Part shown: in pieces, positions 46,697-57,525 of the stretch
Position numbering within the stretch: position 1 is the first letter of the stretch
Layout of the letters: every line of letters begins with the position of its first letter
Assembly (NCBI RefSeq): GCF_000247815.1
Contig: NC_021673.1
Location: 597,800-661,799, forward strand
From: Ficedula albicollis
Lineage: Eukaryota > Chordata > Aves > Passeriformes > Muscicapidae
Direction of reading: 5' to 3'
DNA: 64,000 nucleotides
Notes under the pieces: generated by a model
What the model was told of the DNA's origin: nothing
The model's input: only the letters and a program-made list of their open reading frames with translations
Databases searched by the model: none
Position numbers and translations under genes: made by a program

Positions 46697-49600
46697 CTCT
46701 GTCCTGCCGGGCTGGGGCCAGGGCTGCAGCCCCTCGTGCCCTGGTGGGTCTCAGGTAGCCCTTGAGCTGCTCTGGCACCTTCCCTCTCTCCTGCTTGGCC
46801 TCTCTCACTGCTCTCTGCTCACGTTCCTCTGCTCCTTTAGGTGGGGCTTGAGATTCCTTTGCTTGACTTGGCTCCTGAGATTCCTTTGCTTGGGTTATTT
46901 CTTGAGATTCCTTCTCTTTAGTTGCTTCTTGAGATTCCTTTTCTTTGGTTATTTCTTGAGATTCCTTTTCTTTATTTGTGTCCTGAGATTCCTTTTTCTT
47001 AGTTGCTTCTTGAGATTCCTTTTCTTTAGTTATTTCTTGACATTCCTTCTCTTTGGTTATTTCTTGAGATTCCTTTTCTTTAGTTACTTCTTGAGATTCT
47101 TTTTCTTTACTTATTTCTTGAGATTCCTTCTCTTTGGTTATTTCTTGAGTTTCTTTCTCTTTAGTTACTTCTTTAGATTTCTTTTCTTTAGTTGTATCCT
47201 GAGATTCCTTTTGTTTACTTGTGTCCTGAGATTCCTTCTCTTTAGTTACTTCTTGAGACTCCTTTTTAGTTGTTTCTTGCAATTCCTTTTCTTTAGTTGC
47301 ATCTTGAGTTTCTCTTCCTTTATTTGTGGCTTGAGAATCCTTTTCTTTGGTTTTGTGTTGAGGTTTATCCACCTCAGACTGTGACACTGGAGCACCCCTG
47401 AGGAGATTCTCACCAGCAGGAGCAGGGCTCTCCTCTGCAGGCTGGCAGGGACCTTTCCTGCTCTCTTTGGGCTGTTTTTGGGCAGCTGTCCCATGCAGAC
47501 CAGCAGCCCCAGGCTCAGTGTCCTGGTGTTGGGGTGAGCTCTGCTCGCTCCTCGTGCCCAGCTCAGCCCCTGCAGCTTTCCTGTCCACGCCAGCTGCTGG
47601 CACAGCCTGGCACAGGGCAGGGGGAAGGCTGGCTGTGTCCCCAGGTGTCCCTGCAGGGGCAGGGGAGATGCTGCCTGTGTCCCCAGGTGCCCCTGCAGGG
47701 GCAGGAGATGCTGCCTGTGTCCTTCTCTGCCTCTGCTCTGGGTTTTGGATCTGCAGCCCCATCAGGAAGCTCTGAGGGAGCCTTGCCAGTGTTGTGCTTT
47801 TTATCAGTGGGTTTTATTTCTTTATTATCCACCCCTGCCACGTGGCAGAGGTGACTTTTGTCCTTGGGGAAGGCTGCCTGTGTCCCCAGGTGTCCCTGCA
47901 GGGGCAGGGGAGATGCTGCCTGTGTCCTTCTCTGCCTCTGCTCTGGGTTTTGGATCTGCAGCCCCATCAGGAAGCTCTGAGGGAGCCTTGCCAGTGTTGT
48001 GCTTTTTATCAGTGGGTTTTATTTCTTTATTATCCACCCCTGCCACGTGGCAGAGGTGACTTTTGTCCTTGGGCTGGCCATCCTGGGAACCAGCCTCCCT
48101 GCTTCTCCCTCCTTTCTGTGAACCCTCTTTGCCAGGTGCTCTGTGTCCCAGATCCAGGGGCTGCTCACGACATTTCTGGGTCTGCATCTCCTTCTCAGCA
48201 CCAGCTCCAGGCCCTCTGCTGCTTTTCTCTGCCACAGCTTCCAGAGGAGGAGGAGGAGGAGGAGGAGGAGGAGGAGGAGGAAGGCCCCCAGCCCCTGCAC
48301 CCCCCTCCCTCTGGAGGAGGAGGAGGAGGAGGAGGAGGAGGAAGGCCCCCAGCCCCTTCACCCCCCTCCCTCTGCTTTGGGGGGGCACAGGGAGCATCAC
48401 CCCCATCACCAGAACCACTTGCTGTGGTCTGAGACATGGATTTGAAATCACTTCCTTTGTTATTCCAAGCTCTTTGAGGGCCAGTGGGGAAGTTTTTAAT
48501 GTTTCTGTTTTCATCTACAAAGTCTGAGTCTCCCGTGGCACACTCCAGCCCAGACCCCAGGGGAGGCTGTGCCTCACTCCTCTCTGCTTTTGCCTCTAGA
48601 GGCACAGGCTGCCTGGAGGCATTTTTAGCCCTTTTACTGCTTCCATCATAGCCCCTCTTTTTAGATCTCTCAGTGGCTGGGGCCAGGCTGGGATCTGACA
48701 CTGCTGGCTGCTCTGGAGCAGGACTTTTATTCCTGGCACCTCCTGCCTCAGGTTTGCCCCTGATCTCCAGGCCTGCTCCTGCTTCATGCTCCAGCAGAAA
48801 AGGCTGCTGTGGCTCAGGCTCCCCCTTTCTGTGCTTCTCTTCACCTCCTGTGGGTGATTTCCCTGGCTCCAGAGGCAAAGCAGGAGCCTTGGCAGGAGTC
48901 CTGGAGCTCTCTCTGCCCTTCTCAGACTGAGGCTGTTGAACATGTCCCACTGCAGGGATGTCACCTGGCCCCAGCTCAGCACTGAGCTCAGCCTTTCTGC
49001 CTTTCCCTTCTCTGCTTTTACTCTTGGCCTTGTCCACCCCCAGCTCCCTGGTGGGACTGTGCATCCCTGCCCCGTGCTCTGGGAGAGCCTGGGATTTATC
49101 TGCTGCCCTCTCTTTATTCCAGCTTTCCTCAGCACTGCCTGTTTCTGCCTCTGAACTCTCTGGTTCACGGCCTGAAAGATTTGGCTGCTCAGCCACTCTC
49201 CGGTCACCACCCTGGATTCTGGGCTCCCCCGGCCTCTCTCCTGGCAGACCAGACCCCTTCTCCTCCTGCCAGCTCATTTCCCTGCTGCCTGCAGCCCCCT
49301 GCTGCTGCCTGCTGTGCCCCCCAGCCCCCAGGGCAGCTGCCTGCCCCGAGGGGCTCCTCCCAGGCTGTTTCCTCCTCCCATCACTGCTCCTTTTCCTGCC
49401 TTTCTCTGAGCTGAGCCCAGCAGTGCCCCTGTTCTCTCTGCCTCTCCCAGCCACCTCCTGCTGCTCTGTGGGGCTGCTGCAGGCAGCCACAGCAGCATTT
49501 CTGCCTTCCTCTCTGCTCTTCCCTTGCCCTAAATCCCCCAAATCAGCTGTTTCACCTTTCCCAGCGTTTTCTCTCAGTTTCTCTGCTCCCAGCTCCATTT

Positions 49601-51148
49601 TGGCTGTGTTTTCCTGCAAGCCCCCAGCAGGGACAGAGCCCCCCTTATCACTGCCCTCCTTCACCTTATCAGCCACCTCAGCAAAACCCCCTGCATCCCC
49701 CTTATCCTGCTGGGAAAAGCTCCTTTCCCCTTTCCTGCTCCTTCCATCGCTGCCTCTCTTTCTGGGTTTCTCTGGGGCACAGGCTGCTGCAGGGCTGCCT
49801 GATGGGTGTCCAGCCTGGCCATTTGCAGCACAAACTCCTTCCTTTCCAGCCTCATCTGTCCTCCCTCCAGCAGTGAATTTGCCTCCATCCTCTGACAGAT
49901 GCTCTGAGCAGCTCCTCATCCTTTTGCCTCTCCCTTCACTGCGCTTTTTTTTAGGTCTGTCCATCCCCTGTGTCCCACTCTGCTGCTCAGAGGCAGCAAA
50001 TGCTTTCCCTGTGTCTGGATCTGGGGGATCTGCTGCCACCCCCCTGCCCCCTGCCTGCCCAGGGCTGGGATGTTTGCCCTGCACAGCTGGAGCCTCCCCA
50101 GCTTTTGGTGAAACTAAAACAGGAGCTCCAGGAGCATCTCTTGGGCTCTTCAATCCTCCCTCTGAACCTGTTTGATTTTCTCCAGCTGCCTTAGGCTCTG
50201 TAGGGAGCTTGTCCTCCAGGTGAGGCTGTTTGAGGGATTCCTTTTCAGCCCCTGTGCTTTTCTCCCAGTTTTCCTTGGCTGCAGTTCCCAGGCAAGGCAG
50301 ATGGACAGAGTCACTGGGTGCTTCCTGCCCTGGAGATGGGGTTTTAGGCTCCTTGTTTTTAAGGGAAAGAGGCAATTCTGAAGGTTTGGTCTGCGAGGAA
50401 GTTTCTGCTTTTGCCTCCTTGTCCTCCCTCTTCTCATTTTTCTTGGGGCAATCTCTCTCTGTGGGCTTGGTGGGTCCCTTTGCTGCAGCAGATTGCTCCA
50501 CCTTGTCCTTGCCCACCTGCTCCGAGGGAACCTCTTTGCTTTTGCCTTTAGCTTCCAGCATCCAGCTGTCACCTCTCCTTCCCCCTGCCCCCATCTCCTC
50601 CCTGGGTTTGGCATCCAGCACTCCGGATTTTGGGTCCTGCTGTGCTGGGGCTGGCACAGGGAAGGAGTTTTGCTGATCCAGGATGTGGCTCCCAGCTGTT
50701 ATTTCTGCATCCTTTGGCACATCCAGAGCTCTGCTGCCCGTGGCTGGGCTCTGCCATCCCCCCCCAAAGGCAGCTCTGGGGGCTGCTCCATTCTCATCCC
50801 ACCACTCCTGCCCTCTTGGCAGCTGGTTTCTCCTCTGCTTTGGTTTCTTTTTCTTTTTCTTCACAACAGCACCTTCCAAATCCCAGTTCTCCTGGGGGGG
50901 ATCTCTGCAGCTCTCCACAGGCTCCGTGGGGACACCGGTGGCCTTTTTGTGAGGAGCCCTAAAGCCAGGGGATGTTCCAAGCTCCACTGAGGAACAGGGA
51001 TCTGCTCTGGGCTCAGGACTCTTCTGCTGTGGGACACCTATGGGATGCTCCTCTGGCACATCTGTGAGAGGCACTGGGGCAGGTTTTGCTCTGCCAAACC
51101 CACGGTCCCTGGATTTGGGAGCTTGCCTGACTTGTGCAGTGGGAAGAC
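46697..51148 (-). CDS. MAP4: MAP4 exon I, giant long-isoform exon; frame disturbed
   Basis: A 4452-bp exon (exactly 1484 codons), acceptor GTATTCCAG/GTCTT, proposed phase-1 donor AGAG/GTGTGTGAG. The 5' two thirds are open and Lys/Glu/Ser-rich, with a KKKKKKPKQRRNQ cluster and repeated basic motifs of the type KRGSDGR, KRSSDGR and KRGYDG, then DSDFVDENRNIKNFPTG. The 3' third has about 25 copies of a 9-residue TKEKESQEI-like repeat and ends near KGYLRPTRARG. From memory, mammalian MAP4 has long isoforms carrying a giant alternative exon with similar basic clusters, so a cassette is likely. As assembled, the frame reaches a stop at 48195 because of local duplications (48243-48366 and 47690-48072). 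Alternatively a short intron, donor near 48372 and acceptor near 48230, would bypass the first one in phase. Confidence 0.8.
46855..47345 (-). repeat. MAP4: Coding 27-bp repeats in exon I
   Basis: A 9-residue unit of the type TKEKESQEI is repeated about 18-25 times with conservative changes (QDT, QEV, QEA, QEP). The frame is maintained throughout and unit variation is at the amino-acid level, unlike the homogeneous intronic arrays, so this is a real protein repeat. It would form a highly charged, probably helical or extended stalk. Confidence 0.88.
47690..48072 (-). repeat. MAP4: 205-bp tandem duplication inside exon I
   Basis: The segment encoding KDKSHLCHVAGVDNKEIKPT to EAEKDTGSIS occurs twice, offset by 205 bases (for example GCCCCATCAGGAAGCTC near 47756 and 47961). 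Since 205 is not a multiple of three, the second copy is read out of frame. A 2-base difference (GCAGGAGATG against GCAGGGGAGATG) nearby shifts the frame again. Confidence 0.9.
48243..48366 (-). repeat. MAP4: 61-bp duplicated GGA-rich segment inside exon I
   Basis: A (GGA)n tract followed by AAGGCCCCCAGCCCC occurs twice with a 61-base offset. One copy would keep the exon I frame; two copies shift it and lead to the stop at 48195. The C/T-rich strand followed by CTGTGGCAG could alternatively be the 3' end of a short intron. Confidence 0.85.
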
Positions 51149-52168
51149 CTGGAATACAGGAAGCCTGCTCAAACATCAAGGCCACTATTTGCTTGATAAA
51201 AGAAATAATAAATCTATTCTCTATGTGACTGCAGCCCTCTCAAAGGGGCCATACAGGATTTCCCAGCACTGGAACCACACCAGAGCCACCCCAGGAGGGC
51301 TGGGGTAGGTATTTACCCCAACACCTGTGGGATCCACCCCAAATCCAAACATCAGTGCTATTTAAACACAGTCTGACACAGGCTCTTACCCCACCAAAAA
51401 GCACCAGTTCTTGTAAAGACGTGCCATTGCTTTTTTAAAAATGCATTAAGGATCCATTTTGTCTCAGCAAGACAAGATCAGAGAGAGCCTTTTTATATCT
51501 CTAGCTGGCATCCTTCCAGAGTGGGAAAACAGAAGTTTAGTGGGAAGATGGGAAGAGAGATGGGGGCAGGAGAGCCAAGTTTCCCCAGCAGCAGAGTGGA
51601 AGCAGTGGGAGGCAGAGCCTCTGCCCCAAGGTCACCTGCAGTGTCCCTGGGGTCCCAGAGCAGCAGTTGTTTGTCACTTAGTCCTGGCCCACAAATCCTC
51701 CTCCACACCAAGTGGGAGCAGCACCAGCCCCTCTGGAGCTGGCTCAGTGGAGCAGGAGAAAATCACATCTTCCTGTGGCAATTGCACAGCTCCTGTGGCT
51801 GGCAGGGAGATCCTCACTGGGAATATCCTGCTGAGAATTAACAGTCCCTTCCAATGCCAAGGTAAGAGCCAGTGCTGATGGCACAGAGAGGAGGAGCTCT
51901 GCAATCCCCCAGCACAGCTGTGAGCCAGTCCCAGTGATAAAACACCCAGAGCACCCAGATTTGGGGTTTTAGTCTGAATATGGAGGGAAAAGAGCCTTGG
52001 AGAGGGCAGGGACCTGAGGGGGAGCCCAGCACCAGGAACACTGAGAACCACACAAAGACATTTCTGCTTGCCCAGGTGGCCCCACAGCCAGGAGCAGAAG
52101 GTGCAGAGTTCCCAGAGGAGGCTTCCATGAGGAACTGGAATTATTTTTTATTATGGTTTCTATCCTAC
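51149..52168. other. Intron between exons H and I
   Basis: Unique intronic sequence of about 1 kb. No exon, repeat array or mobile element that I can support. Confidence 0.7.
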
Positions 52169-52315
52169 CTGTGGGCTCCTGCAGGGTTTTCCCTTCCTGA
52201 GGCTCTGCATGTTGGATGTGGTTGTGCTCAGCCTCTTCCTTTTGTGTCTCACCATCCTCAGCAGGAGCAGATTTTTCTGGAAGGTCTTTATTTTCTAGTG
52301 CTCCTCTTGCTTCAG
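52169..52315 (-). CDS. MAP4: MAP4 exon H, acidic exon without internal Met
   Basis: A 147-bp exon that reads EARGALENKDLPEKSAP, AEDGETQKEEAEHN, then HIQHAEPQEGKTLQEPT. It contains no methionine, so a start-codon-based ORF search would miss it. The acceptor is ATGTTCCAG/CTGAAG and the donor is CCCACAG/GTAGGATAG. Phase 1-1 connects it cleanly to exon G and to the giant exon I. It is Glu-rich and hydrophilic with no recognisable domain. Confidence is moderate because only splice signals, phase and composition support it. Confidence 0.72.
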
Positions 52316-52917
52316 CTGGAACATGAAAGACAGAACAGAAAGCTTCAGGTCTGAGGAGCAGAGGCAGCCTGCAGCTAAGGGGTAAATGTTGTGTTTAACA
52401 GGGATGGTGGTTGGTTCATCTCCTCCCAGTCCCATTCCAGCAGCACTTTCACATTCTGCACATGCCAGTGTGGGGGTAGAAAATGAAGCAGGGGCTGTTC
52501 CAGGGCTCCAGCACAGGGTGAGGGTTTGTTTGGGCTTTTCCCTATTTGTAATCAACCCAATTCAGACTATCCCAGCTTCCCAGTGGGAATTCAAATCCAG
52601 AATAACTCCATTATCAGCCTGGAGTCCCTGGCTAATGCTGATCATCTCATATTCATCTACACCTTACAGCACATCCACACAGCCACCACAACACTCCTCA
52701 CTCTGCATAATTACAGCCACTTTTAATTTGCAAGGCATAATTACATGGGAGAGCAGCTCTCCCTGTAATTAATTTTATTGAAATTTCAACAGAAAGGGAA
52801 ACGATGACAGCCACTGGTGCAACAACTGAGCAGGAGGGAGAGAAGGACAAGCTGTGAGGCTGGCAGCCCCTGGAAGTGCCAGAGCAGGAGCCAGCTCTGT
52901 CCTGCTGCATTCCCCAC
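52316..52917. other. Intron between exons G and H
   Basis: About 600 bases of unique sequence; nothing recognised. Confidence 0.7.
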
Positions 52918-53067
52918 CTGCTGCCTCTGCCTGGGAGCTGCTGCTCCCTGCAGCTTCCTCATCCCAGGGGCTTGCAGGGCCTTTCCTGTCCTTTTCCTTC
53001 ATCTTCTCCGAGTCATCCTCACAAACTTCTGCCACTTTGGATTCCGCTTCCACCTTTGCTGCTGCTT
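52918..53067 (-). CDS. MAP4: MAP4 exon G, charged projection-domain exon
   Basis: A 150-bp exon encoding EAAAKVEAESKVAEVCEDD, then SEKMKEKDRKGPASPWDEE and AAGSSSSQAEAAG. The acceptor is CATTTGCAG/AAGC after a short pyrimidine tract and the donor is GCAG/GTGGGGA. Phase 1-1. The block of alternating Glu and Lys is likely helical and highly charged, typical of MAP projection domains. No sequence-level homologue recalled. Confidence 0.8.
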
Positions 53068-53989
53068 CTGCAAATGGAATGTAAAGAGTAAAAAATGCTG
53101 GTTTTAAATTCAGATCAGGTTAAATAAGGTAAAAATCATTCCCTCGCCTGATTTTTTTCTGAAGGGTTTCCTCATTTTCAAAACCTGATTTTTAGGATCT
53201 TTCTACCTTCCTGCATTGTCTTGCACATCCTCTTTCATTCACCCACCTGGGCCTCTCAGTCACTACATTCTAGTGGTTTTTTTTTTTTTTGTTGTTAAAA
53301 CTTCTTTCTTTAAATTTACCCTCATCATTAAACTGAAGAGTAATAGAAGAGAAGTAAAAATATCTCACTCCAACCCCATCCACAACCAGTCCACATATGC
53401 TGCCCCTGCCCAGGACTATTTGCTGCATTTTGATAATATAAATATGAAATAAATATAATTTTGGAGAGCAGTTTTCTCTCCAGAGGGAGAAATCCACACA
53501 GCACAGCAAACCTGCCATGGAAATCCAAACACCCTTCCCAGCACTTCAACACCTACAGTCATCCCAAGGAAAGGTCCCAAAATCATCAACTAAGCCTTGT
53601 AGCCTCTTCAGAAACTGTTTTCAAGAACGCTGTTTGCTGTTTTCAAGAACTCTGTTTGTCCCTGTTCTGTGTCGCTCAGGATTTGGGAGGCTTTGGTGAC
53701 ACAAAGCCAAGCAGCAGCAGGGATGAGCCAACCTCTCCGTGGCTCTCCTCAGACCACTCAGCACTGCTGGGAATGCCCAGAGAAAACTAAAAAAAAACCC
53801 TAAAAACCTTTGGTTTTATGTTTTACAGGTGAAGAACCCCCGTGAAGCATTTGCTGTGTATCCTGAGAGCAGAGCTGAGCTCTCCCCAAGGTGCTTCACC
53901 CAAAGCCAATCCACACTGGGCTCCATGAGAGAATCACTGCACCCCGAATCACCCATGACTCTGGGACTCTGGGACTGGGGCACACTCAC
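53068..53989. other. Intron between exons F and G
   Basis: About 920 bases of unique, A/T-rich sequence with a poly-T tract near 53280. Nothing else recognised. Confidence 0.7.
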
Positions 53990-54736
53990 CTGCAGGACAC
54001 TTCTCTTGCTGAAGGGCAGCCTGAGATGTCAGCAGCTCCCCAGACACAGCTGCAGGGACAGGCTGAGCTTCCTCTGCCACAGCAGGGCCAGGCTTGGCTG
54101 GAGCTGCAGGAGCCAGCCCAGGATCCAGGGCATGGTGATGGTTGATTTCTGCTGCTGGGCCAAACTCAGAGTCCATAACGTGCTGAGCTTTGTTATCTGC
54201 TGCTGGGGCAAACCCCAAATCCATGGTCTGGTGGGATTCCATATCTGCTGCTGGGGCAAACCCCAGTTCCATGGTCTGGTGGGATTCTACACCTGCTGAC
54301 GGAGCAAACCCCAATTCCATGGTCTTGTGGGATTCCATATCTGCTGTTGGAGCAAATCCTAAATTCGTGGTCTGGTGAGAATCCACACCTGCTGCTGGAG
54401 CAAATTCCAAATCCATGGCATGGTGGGATTCCACATCTGCTGCTGGGGCAAATCCCAAATCCATGGTCTGGTGGGACTCCACACCTGGTGTTGGAGCAAA
54501 CCCCAAACCCACCCCATGGTGGGATCCAGCATCTGCTGCTGGGGTGAAGCCGAGCTCTGTCCCCGGGGTGGGCACATCACTGACACCTTTGGGAGGGCTG
54601 GCTTCAGGAGCAGGAGAGAACCCCAGATCCTGGGTTTCCATGGCCTGGAAAGGGCTGCAGGGAGCTGGGGGGGGGTTGGAGTCTCCAGCCCCAGCCTTCT
54701 CTGAGGGAAGGGACACGGCGGGAACGGAGGCTGCAC
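53990..54736 (-). CDS. MAP4: MAP4 exon F, 16-residue projection-domain repeats
   Basis: A 747-bp exon (249 codons, phase 1-1). After AASVPAVSLPSEKAG it carries about nine copies of a 16-residue repeat with consensus MDLGFAPAADVESHQT, then a Pro/Ala tail ending ALQQEKCPA. Mammalian MAP4 has a series of roughly 14-residue acidic repeats carrying KDM motifs at this place; here the spacing is 16 and no KDM is left, so I infer the avian counterpart. The acceptor, TGTGCTCTGCAG/GTGCAGCC, is itself the first element of the 79-bp intronic array directly upstream. The donor is TGCAG/GTGAGTGTG. Confidence 0.87.
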
Positions 54737-57525
54737 CTGCAGAGCACAGGGAACAGCACCTGCAGAGCACAGGGAACACAGAACAGAGTCAGGGACATAA
54801 ACCCATGGAACACCTGAGCTGCTGGGTTATGGCTGCACCTGCAGAGCACAGGGAACACAGAACAGAGTCAGGGACATAAACCCATGGAACACCTGAGCTG
54901 CTGGGTTATGGCTGCACCTGCAGAGCACAGGGAACACAGAACAGAGTCAGGGACATAAACCCATGGAACACCTGAGCTGCTGGGTTATGGCTGCACCTGC
55001 AGAGCACAGGGAACACAGAACAGAGTCAGGGACATAAACCCATGGAACACCTGAGCTGCTGGGTTATGGCTGCACCTGCAGAGCACAGGGAACACAGAAC
55101 AGAGTCAGGGACATAAACCCATGGAACACCTGAGCTGCTGGGTTATGGCTGCACCTGCAGAGCACAGGGAACACAGAACAGAGTCAGGGACATAAACCCA
55201 TGGAACACCTGAGCTGCTGGGTTATGGCTGCACCTGCAGAGCACAGGGAACACAGAACAGAGTCAGGGACATAAACCCATGGAACACCTGAGCTGCTGGG
55301 TTATGGCTGCACCTGCAGAGCACAGGGAACACAGAACAGAGTCAGGGACATAAACCCATGGAACACCTGAGCTGCTGGGTTATGGCTGCACCTGCAGAGC
55401 ACAGGGAACACAGAACAGAGTCAGGGACATAAACCCATGGAACACCTGAGCTGCTGGGTTATGGCTGCACCTGCAGAGCACAGGGAACACAGAACAGAGT
55501 CAGGGACATAAACCCATGGAACACCTGAGCTGCTGGGTTATGGCTGCACCTGCAGAGCACAGGGAACACAGAACAGAGTCAGGGACATAAACCCATGGAA
55601 CACCTGAGCTGCTGGGTTATGGCTGCACCTGCAGAGCACAGGGAACACAGAACAGAGTCAGGGACATAAACCCATGGAACACCTGAGCTGCTGGGTTATG
55701 GCTGCACCTGCAGAGCACAGGGAACACAGAACAGAGTCAGGGACATAAACCCATGGAACACCTGAGCTGCTGGGTTATGGCTGCACCTGCAGAGCACAGG
55801 GAACACAGAACAGAGTCAGGGACATAAACCCATGGAACACCTGAGCTGCTGGGTTATGGCTGCACCTGCAGAGCACAGGGAACACAGAACAGAGTCAGGG
55901 ACATAAACCCATGGAACACCTGAGCTGCTGGGTTATGGCTGCACCTGCAGAGCACAGGGAACACAGAACAGAGTCAGGGACATAAACCCATGGAACACCT
56001 GAGCTGCTGGGTTATGGCTGCACCTGCAGAGCACAGGGAACACAGAACAGAGTCAGGGACATAAACCCATGGAACACCTGAGCTGCTGGGTTATGGCTGC
56101 ACCTGCAGAGCACAGGGAACACAGAACAGAGTCAGGGACATAAACCCATGGAACACCTGAGCTGCTGGGTTATGGCTGCACCTGCAGAGCACAGGGAACA
56201 CAGAACAGAGTCAGGGACATAAACCCATGGAACACCTGAGCTGCTGGGTTATGGCTGCACCTGCAGAGCACAGGGAACACAGAACAGAGTCAGGGACATA
56301 AACCCATGGAACACCTGAGCTGCTGGGTTATGGCTGCACCTGCAGAGCACAGGGAACACAGAACAGAGTCAGGGACATAAACCCATGGAACACCTGAGCT
56401 GCTGGGTTATGGCTGCACCTGCAGAGCACAGGGAACACAGAACAGAGTCAGGGACATAAACCCATGGAACACCTGAGCTGCTGGGTTATGGCTGCACCTG
56501 CAGAGCACAGGGAACACAGAACAGAGTCAGGGACATAAACCCATGGAACACCTGAGCTGCTGGGTTATGGCTGCACCTGCAGAGCACAGGGAACACAGAA
56601 CAGAGTCAGGGACATAAACCCATGGAACACCTGAGCTGCTGGGTTATGGCTGCACCTGCAGAGCACAGGGAACACAGAACAGAGTCAGGGACATAACCCC
56701 ATGGAACACCTGAGCTGCTGGGTTATGGCTGCACCTGCAGAGCACAGGGAACACAGAACAGAGTCAGGGACATAACCCCATGGAACACCTGAGCTGCTGG
56801 GTTATGGCTGCACCTGCAGAGCACAGGGAACACAGAACAGAGTCAGGGACATAACCCCATGGAACACCTGAGCTGCTGGGTTATGGCTGCACCTGCAGAG
56901 CACAGGGAACACAGAACAGAGTCAGGGACATAACCCCATGGAACACCTGAGCTGCTGGGTTATGGCTGCACCTGCAGAGCACAGGGAACACAGAACAGAG
57001 TCAGGGACATAACCCCATGGAACACCTGAGCTGCTGGGTTATGGCTGCACCTGCAGAGCACAGGGAACACAGAACAGAGTCAGGGACATAACCCCATGGA
57101 ACACCTGAGCTGCTGGGTTATGGCTGCACCTGCAGAGCACAGGGAACACAGAACAGAGTCAGGGACATAACCCCATGGAACACCTGAGCTGCTGGGTTAT
57201 GGCTGCACCTGCAGAGCACAGGGAACACAGAACAGAGTCAGGGACATAACCCCATGGAACACCTGAGCTGCTGGGTTATGGCTGCACCTGCAGAGCACAG
57301 GGAACACAGAACAGAGTCAGGGACATAACCCCATGGAACACCTGAGCTGCTGGGTTATGGCTGCACCTGCAGAGCACAGGGAACAGAACAGAGTCAGGGA
57401 CATAACCCCATGGAACACCTGAGCTGCTGGGTTATGGCTGCACCTGCAGAGCACAGGGAACAGAACAGAGTCAGGGACATAACCCCATGGAACACCTGAG
57501 CTGCTGGGTTATGGCTGCACCTGCT
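54737..57525 (-). repeat. MAP4: 79-bp minisatellite carrying the exon F acceptor
   Basis: About 35 tandem copies. On the gene strand each copy contains TGTGTTCCCTGTGCTCTGCAG followed by GTGCAGCC in the same arrangement as the true acceptor of exon F (the phrase here is split: TGTTCCCTGTGCTC, then TGCAG/GTGCAGCC). After it comes ATAACCCAGCAGCTCAGG and a GTTCCATGGG stretch. Copies before about 56690 read ATAAACCC and later ones ATAACCCC, so variants are clustered. Units of about 75 bases occur at the right end. Confidence 0.97.

Noticed and set aside
46602..47384. Plus-strand hydrophobic frame with LRFLFFSYF repeats
   Set aside because: It is the antisense of the TKEKESQEI coding repeats of exon I.
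54737..57525. CRISPR array
   Set aside because: Units are directly contiguous without unique spacers, the genome is vertebrate, and no Cas genes exist. The same holds for the other arrays.
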